Shown: positions 17,109 to 23,827 of the stretch, one piece after another
Numbering within the stretch: the stretch's first letter is position 1
How the letters are laid out: each line of letters begins with the position of its first letter
NCBI GenBank assembly: GCA_021414145.1
Contig: JAIOOY010000077.1
Coordinates: forward strand, 1 to 38,462
Source of the DNA: Methylophilales bacterium
Lineage (GTDB): Bacteria; Pseudomonadota; Gammaproteobacteria; Burkholderiales; Methylophilaceae
Length of the DNA stretch: 38,462 nucleotides
Reading direction: 5' to 3'
Notes under the pieces: generated by a model
Database searches by the model: none
What the model was told of the DNA's origin: nothing
What the model saw: the letters and a program-made list of their open reading frames with translations, nothing else
Translations under genes and position numbers: made by a program

Positions 17109-17726
17109 TTAATTACCCCAGCCACCTCTACCACGACGATTGTCCCAGTCACGACCGTAATCACGGTAACTTGGCTCTAAATAGCTGGTTCTGCCAACGC
17201 CAATCTCCGGCGCTACCGTCACCCGCATGCGAATGGTCTCGCCCGGATCGTTGGGCATTACGGTGGTGTAGTCGCGTCCATTGTAGCGGTAGGTGACCAA
17301 GTATCCACGTGTCACCGTTTGCCAGCTATCCTCGCTATGGCAGCGCTCTATCGGGCGAGTACTGTAGCTGTTGTAACCATTATTACTATTGCCCAGTCTG
17401 TCGCCAACAATGGCTCCGGTAGCTGCACCTATGGCGGAAGTGACTATACGCCCTTTACCTTTGCCCACAGTGCCACCCAGTAATCCGCCGGCGATACCAC
17501 CGATGATAGAGCCACCTATGTTACGCTCGCCGGAGTTGTATGAAGATCCACTTTGTTCATATTCAGTGCGACATTCTTGATGTGGTACGTTGATGGTTTC
17601 TGTGCGCGGGTTAACCGAAATCACCTGCGCGGTTTCGTAATAAACTTCGTCAGCCGAGACCGACATCGCAGGTAGTGCAATTGCACCGGTCATTAGCAGC
17701 GCGGTGCTCAGTTTTGAAACTTTCAC
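17109..17726 (-). CDS. Exported glycine-zipper 2TM-domain protein
   Basis: A 205-aa secreted protein. The GTG start at 17726 has a strong AAGGAGAT ribosome binding site, and the frame upstream of it is not used. The signal peptide MKVSKLSTALLMTGAIALPA has likely cleavage at VSA-DE. The mature N-terminus contains VISVNPRTETINVPHQECR. A glycine zipper with two halves (IGGSIIGGIAGGLLGGTVG and IGAATGAIVGDRLG) follows, then a beta-rich domain with Arg/Tyr/Asp-rich low-complexity C-terminus (YRDYGRDWDNRRGRGG). Such proteins sit at the outer membrane or periplasm with undefined function. It differs from the lipoprotein at 13501-13953 by lacking a lipobox. Confidence 0.9.
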   Translation of the reverse strand: MKVSKLSTALLMTGAIALPAMSVSADEVYYETAQVISVNPRTETINVPHQECRTEYEQSGSSYNSGERNIGGSIIGGIAGGLLGGTVGKGKGRIVTSAIGAATGAIVGDRLGNSNNGYNSYSTRPIERCHSEDSWQTVTRGYLVTYRYNGRDYTTVMPNDPGETIRMRVTVAPEIGVGRTSYLEPSYRDYGRDWDNRRGRGGWGN

Positions 17727-17751
17727 GGTTATCTCCTTAATTAAATTAGCC

Positions 17752-17763
17752 GCCAATATTGGC
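17752..17763. promoter_or_regulatory. 12-bp perfect palindrome upstream of the glycine-zipper gene
   Basis: GCCAATATTGGC lies 13 bp upstream of the AAGGAGAT site of the minus-strand gene at 17109-17726. It could be an operator, or pair as a leader hairpin too tight to be stable. No known regulator is assigned. Confidence 0.35.
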
Positions 17764-17853
17764 AGTTACCGCATCAACGGGGGCCTCGTCATGGTCGTTG
17801 ACGCATTTACAAATACTTACATTTGCTCATTGATGTAAGGTTTGATTGAACTT

Positions 17854-17869
17854 TGTGACCAAGGTTACA
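17854..17869. promoter_or_regulatory. CRP-type binding site upstream of the pentapeptide gene
   Basis: TGTGACCAAGGTTACA matches the CRP consensus TGTGA-N6-TCACA at 9 of 10 specified bases. It lies 87 bp before the pentapeptide gene start at 17956, in the divergent intergenic region 17727-17955. The local Crp/Fnr gene at 18922-19584 has an REVVSR recognition helix compatible with such a site. Confidence 0.5.
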
Positions 17870-17955
17870 GACGAAACAGTTATGATTCGTTGAAATACGT
17901 TCCAGCACCCACCAGAGGTGAAAATTACAAAGCGCGACTTACACAGGAGATGAAG

Positions 17956-18921
17956 ATGCGTATTACCTTACCTTTTTTCGTATTACTCGTACTGTTCAGC
18001 ACTCATAATATGGCGGCAGAGGCCGATAAAAACTGCGCTTTCGGCATGGCGATGGGAGCAGAAGTGCCTACAGACTGCTCTGTAAATGAAGTGGTTGATG
18101 GCAAAAAACTGTGCTTTTCCAGCGAAGAATCCAAATCCATGTTTCTCGCTAACAAAAACGAAAACATGATGAAGATGCAGGACTTTCAAAAGAAAATGGC
18201 TCCTGTGGATACAGAAGCGATGAAAGAGAAAATAAGTACAGAACAAGCGCGCACTATGCTGAAAGAGGCTTCCGCTAACAACATCGTGGACTTCTCCGGC
18301 AAGGATTTAAGCTATCAAGACTTGAGCCACATGGATTTACGTTATGCCAAGTTTGTGGATACCAATCTGTTTGGCTCCGACCTGCGCGGCTCGGACTTCA
18401 CCGGTGCCGATATGCGTCAGGCTTATCTGAATCTAGCTCGGATCGAAGGCACCATTTTTAACGAGGCCAACCTCACCGATGCCATCATCTTCCAACCCAT
18501 TTTTGAAAAAAATCAGTTTAAGAATACGATTCTGGTCAATGCGCGCATGATAGGCACATTAGGTACCGTGGACATGAGTGGTGCTGACATCCGCAAAGGT
18601 CGTTTCGGACTCGACATTGGCAACCAGCCTATGGGCGCGATGCGCTTTGAAAGCGCAGGTGGAAAATTTGTCGGCACCAATTTTGAAGGTGCCGACATCA
18701 ACCGCTCAAAACTTCAGTTCTGTGATTTGACCGGTGCCAACCTGCGCAACACCAACCTGTTCCGCGCCGATTTCAGCAAAGCTGACCTGACCGGTGCTGA
18801 CTTGACCGGTGCTGACTTGGGTGAAGCCGTGTTTGACGGCACAATCATGAAAGACGTGAAGGGGCTAGAGTCGGTGAAGGGCTGGGATACAATTAAGGGG
18901 AAGTGCGAGGGGTGTAAATAG
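17956..18921 (+). CDS. Exported pentapeptide-repeat protein with N-terminal Cys-rich YHS-like segment
   Basis: A 321-aa protein. Of two close ATGs I chose 17956, because AGGAG sits 7 nt before it and directly abuts the other (17950). The signal peptide is MRITLPFFVLLVLFSTHNMA with cleavage near AA-EA. The mature N-terminus has Cys27, Cys41 and Cys53 in a segment (VVDGKKLCFSSEESKSMFLA) resembling YHS metal-binding domains. A long run of A(D/N)LXX pentapeptides forms a right-handed beta helix from about residue 118 to 305 (for example LTGADLTGADLGEA). The C-terminus ends CEGC. Function is unknown; export and paired cysteines suggest a periplasmic redox or metal role, by inference only. Confidence 0.88.
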   Translation: MRITLPFFVLLVLFSTHNMAAEADKNCAFGMAMGAEVPTDCSVNEVVDGKKLCFSSEESKSMFLANKNENMMKMQDFQKKMAPVDTEAMKEKISTEQARTMLKEASANNIVDFSGKDLSYQDLSHMDLRYAKFVDTNLFGSDLRGSDFTGADMRQAYLNLARIEGTIFNEANLTDAIIFQPIFEKNQFKNTILVNARMIGTLGTVDMSGADIRKGRFGLDIGNQPMGAMRFESAGGKFVGTNFEGADINRSKLQFCDLTGANLRNTNLFRADFSKADLTGADLTGADLGEAVFDGTIMKDVKGLESVKGWDTIKGKCEGCK

Positions 18922-19584
18922 TTAAACACTCGCTTGTGCTAGCAATGCGGCACGATCCAGCACCTCAATGCTGGCGCGCCCTAACTTCACCCACCCCTGA
19001 CGCTCAAATTCTTTCAGTTGGCGACTGACCACTTCACGCGCACTGCCGAGCTCATCCGCCAATCTTTGGTGAGTCGCTGTCACGCTGCCCTGCCCCTCTA
19101 TCAGTAAACCTGCCAAACGCGAGGCAATGCTATGAAATGCCACTTCATCCACTAACACGATCAAGTCGCTAATCAAGTCACCGTAGTTACTCAACACAAA
19201 GCGGCGAAACACTTCTGACTCCGCCATCAACTGATGAAAGGTTGCTGAGGGAACAATCACATCGCGAATAGGCTCTTCTACTACGGTAGAGGCGGGATAA
19301 TGGCTGCGACCTAATAAGCATGTGGTTGTCAGCACACAAGTGCCGCCCGCGCCGACACGATACAGCACAATTTCTCGCCCGGATTCGGAAATTTTGTACA
19401 CTCGTGAACGCCCAGCCAAGCGCATCACATATGCGTTGCAGGGTTCTGTCTCGCGATAACCTATGGTACCAACTGGCGCTTCTACGATGCGGGCATATTG
19501 CTTGAGCTTGGCTTTGGCGGGTTCATCAAGTTTCACCAAATCGGGGAAGCTAGCAAGCCAAGCTAAACTGGTATCTTGATCCAT
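18922..19584 (-). CDS. Crp/Fnr-family transcriptional regulator
   Basis: A 220-aa regulator with an N-terminal cyclic-nucleotide-binding-type beta roll (about 10-130), a dimerisation helix and a C-terminal HTH_crp domain (about 145-210). The recognition helix in LADELGSAREVVSRQLKEFE carries R-E-V-V-S-R. This matches the Arg180/Glu181/Arg185 pattern of CRP, not the V-E-T-I-S-R of FNR. The N-terminus lacks the cysteine cluster of oxygen-sensing FNR proteins; the cysteines seen (C-N-A-Y and the TCVLTTTC pair) are not in an FNR arrangement. It is 9 bp behind the DUF3095 gene and shares the last position of the minus-strand operon. Its stop abuts the pentapeptide stop. Confidence 0.93.
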   Translation of the reverse strand: MDQDTSLAWLASFPDLVKLDEPAKAKLKQYARIVEAPVGTIGYRETEPCNAYVMRLAGRSRVYKISESGREIVLYRVGAGGTCVLTTTCLLGRSHYPASTVVEEPIRDVIVPSATFHQLMAESEVFRRFVLSNYGDLISDLIVLVDEVAFHSIASRLAGLLIEGQGSVTATHQRLADELGSAREVVSRQLKEFERQGWVKLGRASIEVLDRAALLAQASV

Positions 19585-19593
19585 TGTTAATCC

Positions 19594-20781
19594 CTATATT
19601 GTTTTCATATTTGCCAACTGCGCCTTCAACCCGCGCGCCGCCAAGGCATAGCCACCGTCGCTACCATCCACAAAATGCATATGGTTGCCACTGTAGGACT
19701 GCACAATGCAGGTGACCAAGGCTTCTCGCGATTTGTTCATGCCATACACAAGCTTTCCGTCCTGATGCTCCTTATCCAACACTGCTTGTAAAGTGGTCGC
19801 TTGCGCCTCGCTACCATCCATCACCATGCGTAACATGCCGTCGAATTTGCGGAAATCGGAATTCTCGACCAGTTCGTCCCGATAACCGCTCCATTGAGTA
19901 GATTTCGTGTCTTTGTTGCGAGCGAATAGATACACTCCGGCGACATTTTGCAGCACCATTTTGGCCAAATATGCCAAGCGCTGCCACAAGGCAAACTGGC
20001 TGGCGCGCACTCGCCATTCGTGCATCAGCAAACGTGGATTAAATGTAAGTCGCATGACTTGGGCTTTAAGCGGGTGGTATTCCGTAACCTCACCATAAAT
20101 CTCTTGAATATCGGCGAGTACACGCTGATAGGTTGCCAAATTGGTTTCAACATCCGGCGACACCGCGCTCACCAACAAAGCCAGTTTGTGATCGTGAAAG
20201 CTAGGCACACCTTGCCAGCGGCATTCAAACCCTTCAAAACTGGCTTCCGCCAAGCCTTCGTGCTCATCAACCATCCGCACCCCTACGGCATTGGGCGTTT
20301 TAACACGCTTTTCGGCCTCTTCCCATCCACGCCCAGAAAATACAGGCTGAGTCACGTGGGGCGATAGACGCACTTTACCGACTTTGACCCAAAAACCTTG
20401 CGTGACTAAGTCACTTACCCTCACTAGGCCTACGCGCAATCCGAGTTCAAAACTTTCGCGTGATAACTGCTGTGCGCCGCGGAGGGCGATAATGACTTGC
20501 TCCACCAACACATCTGGAACAGCAAAGGTCGCGCCGTCTCCGCCAAATACAAAAGGCAACTCTAGACTGCGATTCACGTTGACCACAGCGGCTATACAGG
20601 CCACGCCGACCGTATTCACCTTTTTGTATGCCCCTGCTTCTATGGCCTTGGTAGACCCAATCAAATCGGCAATGACGATCCACCAGTCTTGCGGCACATC
20701 AACATGGGTGCGACTTTCCGTGGCTTCCGCAAAGGACAACATCACCGGGATATTGCGATAAAAATCGTTAGTTTCGCTCAT
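19594..20781 (-). CDS. DUF3095 family protein, nucleotidyl cyclase-like
   Basis: A 395-aa soluble protein. The first 100 residues resemble the class III nucleotide cyclase core. WWIVIADLIGSTKAIEAG carries Asp39 at the first metal position, and VFGGDGATFAV carries Asp82 at the second, with the usual IGST loop between. The remaining 300 residues are the family-specific DUF3095 part with no recognised domain. Cyclase activity has not been shown to my knowledge, and the residues that select ATP or GTP are not identifiable by eye. The gene is 15 bp behind the beta-CASP gene and 9 bp ahead of the Crp/Fnr gene. This suggests that the protein makes, or senses, a nucleotide read by that regulator. Confidence 0.83.
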   Translation of the reverse strand: MSETNDFYRNIPVMLSFAEATESRTHVDVPQDWWIVIADLIGSTKAIEAGAYKKVNTVGVACIAAVVNVNRSLELPFVFGGDGATFAVPDVLVEQVIIALRGAQQLSRESFELGLRVGLVRVSDLVTQGFWVKVGKVRLSPHVTQPVFSGRGWEEAEKRVKTPNAVGVRMVDEHEGLAEASFEGFECRWQGVPSFHDHKLALLVSAVSPDVETNLATYQRVLADIQEIYGEVTEYHPLKAQVMRLTFNPRLLMHEWRVRASQFALWQRLAYLAKMVLQNVAGVYLFARNKDTKSTQWSGYRDELVENSDFRKFDGMLRMVMDGSEAQATTLQAVLDKEHQDGKLVYGMNKSREALVTCIVQSYSGNHMHFVDGSDGGYALAARGLKAQLANMKTI

Positions 20782-20796
20782 GTTATGCAGACATCG

Positions 20797-22179
20797 CTAA
20801 ATAGAAACCGTTTCATTGGCCACAGCAACAGTAGCATTCCATCTCAACTGCTCTTGCACCACCTCGCTGAATTGCTGTGCGGTGGATGATTCGCCATGAA
20901 CGATGTAAGTATGTTTTGGAGCTTGCTTGAACTGGCCTAACCAATGCAGCAATCCAGCCTGATCGGCATGCGCCGAGAGCCCGCCTATAGTGTAGATGCT
21001 TGCGCGAACAGGGATTTCTCGACCAAAGATGGTGGCGCGGGTTACGCCATCTACCAGTCTGCGCCCCAGAGTACCCATAGCCTGAAACCCGGTGATAATG
21101 ACGCTACATTCTGATCGGCTAAGGTTATGGCGTAGATGGTGCTTTATACGCCCTGCATCACACATACCGCTGGCAGAGATGATGATGGCTCCGTGCTTGA
21201 TATCGTTGAGTGCGATGGATTCATTGGCATCCTGCACGAAGCGGATGTCTGGCATATCTTTCCGCCTTTCCTGTGCCCAGGCCAGCATATCTTTGGCTTC
21301 CTGATTGAACAGCTCGATATGACGCAGGGTGATCTCGGTCGCGGCTAAAGCCATAGGTGAATCCACATACACCTTGAGGTTGTGCAAGCGGCGTTGTCGC
21401 GTCAGTTTGAATAGAAGGTAAAGTATCTCTTGCGCACGACCCACTGTGAAAGCTGGCATGATGATGTTGCCCCCACGGTGCAAGGTCTTCTCTATGGCAG
21501 TGACAAACTCATCCAAAGTGTCGTCCAGATTCTTGTGCAGGCGGTTGCCATAGGTGGACTCAACCAACAACACATCGGCATCTTGCACCGGTGTTGGGTC
21601 ACGCAGGATCAGGCGCTGTGGTTGTCCCAGATCGCCCGAGAAGACAATCTTCTTGCCGCCCGCCCAGACTTCTATCACTGCCGAACCCAAAATGTGTCCC
21701 GCATCGACGAAGCGACATTTAACTTCGGGATGAGGATGTACATCAGTGTTGTAAGTCACGGCTTGCACCAGTTGCAACACATCATCCACATCAGCCAATT
21801 GATAGAGCGGCTGCATGAGCGTATGAGCGTGACGATGAGGGTGCTGCTCCGCCCATTCTGCTTCCTTGACCTGGATATGCGCACTATCGCGTAGCATTAC
21901 ATCCAGCAACTCGATAGTGGCTTGGGTCGTATAAACACTCCCCTTGAATCCCTTCATGCTAAGCCTAGGGAGTAGGCCAGAATGATCAATGTGCGCGTGG
22001 GTAAGCAACACAAAGTCAATAGTGGTAGGGTCGAAGGCTGGGAAGCTCTGGTTCTTCAGGTCAGCATCACGCCCACCTTGGAACATCCCGCAATCCACCA
22101 GAAAACGCACGTTTCCTGTATCCACTAAAAAACAGGACCCTGTGACCTCTCCCGCAGCACCACAGAATGTCAGTTGCAT
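20797..22179 (-). CDS. Metallo-beta-lactamase/beta-CASP RNA-processing nuclease
   Basis: A 460-aa protein of the MBL-fold/beta-CASP/RMMBL group that includes archaeal and eukaryotic CPSF73/Ysh1-like and bacterial RNA nucleases. The zinc motif THAHIDHSG is at residues 60-68 (His61, His63, Asp65, His66). Further zinc ligands are expected in FVDAGHILGSAVIEVW, GDLG and the C-terminal GGLSAHADQAGLLHW. The beta-CASP insertion includes DSPMALAATEI. The likely function is metal-dependent RNA cleavage in the cytoplasm, with unknown targets. It starts 3 bp after the M17 aminopeptidase stop, in a four-gene operon. Confidence 0.93.
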   Translation of the reverse strand: MQLTFCGAAGEVTGSCFLVDTGNVRFLVDCGMFQGGRDADLKNQSFPAFDPTTIDFVLLTHAHIDHSGLLPRLSMKGFKGSVYTTQATIELLDVMLRDSAHIQVKEAEWAEQHPHRHAHTLMQPLYQLADVDDVLQLVQAVTYNTDVHPHPEVKCRFVDAGHILGSAVIEVWAGGKKIVFSGDLGQPQRLILRDPTPVQDADVLLVESTYGNRLHKNLDDTLDEFVTAIEKTLHRGGNIIMPAFTVGRAQEILYLLFKLTRQRRLHNLKVYVDSPMALAATEITLRHIELFNQEAKDMLAWAQERRKDMPDIRFVQDANESIALNDIKHGAIIISASGMCDAGRIKHHLRHNLSRSECSVIITGFQAMGTLGRRLVDGVTRATIFGREIPVRASIYTIGGLSAHADQAGLLHWLGQFKQAPKHTYIVHGESSTAQQFSEVVQEQLRWNATVAVANETVSI

Positions 22180-22182
22180 AAG

Positions 22183-23652
22183 TTACCCGGAAACAATCTC
22201 TTTAATCAGATGCAAGCCAAAAGCAACGCCAAATCCAGTAACGTCGCTTGCAACTGCCCCAAGACCGCCCTTGCGGTTGCTGGAAGATAGATCCACGTGT
22301 AGCCAAGGGATGTCATGCTCAATAAACTTGTGTAAAAACCGCGCAGCCAGCACGTGGTCAGCCTCTGAGTCCAATGTGCATTGCTTGATGTCGGCGATTT
22401 TACTATCCAAATCTTCATCATAATCGGCATCAAAGGGAAAAGCGTTGACACGCTCGCCGGAGGCCGCTCCCGCGCCCATAGCCTTGCACAACAATTCAGG
22501 ACTGTTACCGAGAACACCACTGTATCTGTCGCCTAGTGCCACCGTCATGCTTCCGGTAAGCGTGGCAAATTCCATCATCAAATCAGGCTTCAAGCGCGAA
22601 GCCATGGTGAGCGTATCGGCCAACACCATACGTCCTTCGGCATCGGTGTGGACAATCTCAATCGTTGTGCCGTTGAGCGCGGTCACCACGTCATTCTGCT
22701 TATAGGCTTTAGGGCCTATATGGTTTTGCGCGATGGCCAGCCAGCAGTCTATTTTTACCGGAATTTTTGCCCCAGTGAGCGCTAACATGAGTCCCAATGC
22801 AACTGCAGAACCATTCATATCTTCATGCATGCCATTCATGTAGCGGGCAGGTTTGAGGTTGTGGCCTCCAGTATCAAAACATATCCCCTTACCTATCAAC
22901 GCTATGTTTTTCTTGGCAATCTTTGGGCTGTAACTGAGGTGGACAATAGCGGCATCTTCTGGCTCAGAGCCTTGTGCTACTGCCACAAACGCGCCTGCAC
23001 CCAACTTACGCAGCTTTTTCATATCGAATTCTTCGTGCTGCCAGCCTTGGTCTTTAGCCAGAGTTTTGATCTTTTCACGATAAATCCCGGGAGTAAGAAC
23101 ATTCGGCGGCAGCATAGTTAAACTGCGTGTGAGCGTGTTGCCTGCCACCAATGCACGAATGTCAGCGAAATCGTGTGCGGTATCCAGTCCAAATACATGA
23201 ATAGTTTTGAGTGGTTTATATGTATGTTTTTTCTTGCGGCTAGGTAAATCGGCATTGTTCACCAACGTCACAAAGAGTGCGGCTTCTAGGGCTTGTTGGC
23301 GTTGTTCTTGCTTGAGACATAAAGAAATCGTTAGATTTTCTGGATTTTCTTCCAGCAACGGTTTTAGCGCTTTACGCAAAACTGTGTGACGTTCAAAGGT
23401 GGAAAGGCTCTCATCCAGCACCATCCAAGAAGCTAAGCCGCCACCTGGTAAATCCGCCACCAAGGGTGATTTAGTGATTTCGTCATATTTAAGCTTACGA
23501 CGTTTAAGGCGTGCCTCAAATTCGGCATGCAGTGGCACTGATTTGGGGCGCGGATTGGATGCTAGGCTAGGCAGTATGAATAATATGTAGCTTTGCTTCG
23601 AGGCTTGCGACTCGGTAATATCCTTTTGATTTTGAATAATTTTTATGCTCAT
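22183..23652 (-). CDS. Leucyl aminopeptidase (peptidase family M17)
   Basis: A 489-aa cytoplasmic aminopeptidase, close to the 503 aa of E. coli PepA. The ATG at 23652 (MSIKIIQNQKD) is preceded by AGAAAG; the longer frame from 23721 enters the intergenic region and is not supported. The catalytic C-terminal domain holds the two-metal site: IGKGICFDTGGHNLKP (Lys and first Asp), MHEDMNGSA (second Asp) and the M17 signature HTDAEGRMVLADTL. It removes N-terminal residues from peptides using two divalent metals, in protein turnover. It heads the minus-strand operon and is divergent from the pyruvate dehydrogenase operon. It could be called PepA-like, but paralogues exist, so no symbol is given. 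Confidence 0.93.
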   Translation of the reverse strand: MSIKIIQNQKDITESQASKQSYILFILPSLASNPRPKSVPLHAEFEARLKRRKLKYDEITKSPLVADLPGGGLASWMVLDESLSTFERHTVLRKALKPLLEENPENLTISLCLKQEQRQQALEAALFVTLVNNADLPSRKKKHTYKPLKTIHVFGLDTAHDFADIRALVAGNTLTRSLTMLPPNVLTPGIYREKIKTLAKDQGWQHEEFDMKKLRKLGAGAFVAVAQGSEPEDAAIVHLSYSPKIAKKNIALIGKGICFDTGGHNLKPARYMNGMHEDMNGSAVALGLMLALTGAKIPVKIDCWLAIAQNHIGPKAYKQNDVVTALNGTTIEIVHTDAEGRMVLADTLTMASRLKPDLMMEFATLTGSMTVALGDRYSGVLGNSPELLCKAMGAGAASGERVNAFPFDADYDEDLDSKIADIKQCTLDSEADHVLAARFLHKFIEHDIPWLHVDLSSSNRKGGLGAVASDVTGFGVAFGLHLIKEIVSG

Positions 23653-23726
23653 ACTAGACTTTCTGAAAGCAGTTTCACCTTGACCAAAATAGCCAAAATG
23701 GCGATGATGACGTTTGCGCAATTCTG

Positions 23727-23762
23727 CAATTTTTAATAATGAGTATTAAAAATTGTTATAAA
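23727..23762 (+). promoter_or_regulatory. Operator-like dyad and probable -10 of the aceE promoter
   Basis: A perfect 12-bp inverted repeat CAATTTTTAATA / TATTAAAAATTG (23727-23738 and 23744-23755) with a 5-bp centre lies about 73 bp before aceE. It is followed immediately by TATAAA (23757-23762), a good -10 box. The dyad would cover the -35 position, as expected for a repressor operator. It does not match the PdhR consensus. Confidence 0.55.
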
Positions 23763-23827
23763 ATCTCGCCCGTCCAAAATGATTCGTTTTGATTATAGCA
23801 AGCCCCTCATTCTCAGGAGAGCATTAC

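Noticed and set aside
18780-18817. Tandem 15-bp direct repeats encoding LTGAD units, considered as a DNA repeat
   Set aside because: They are explained by the pentapeptide protein repeat and stay in frame within the gene.
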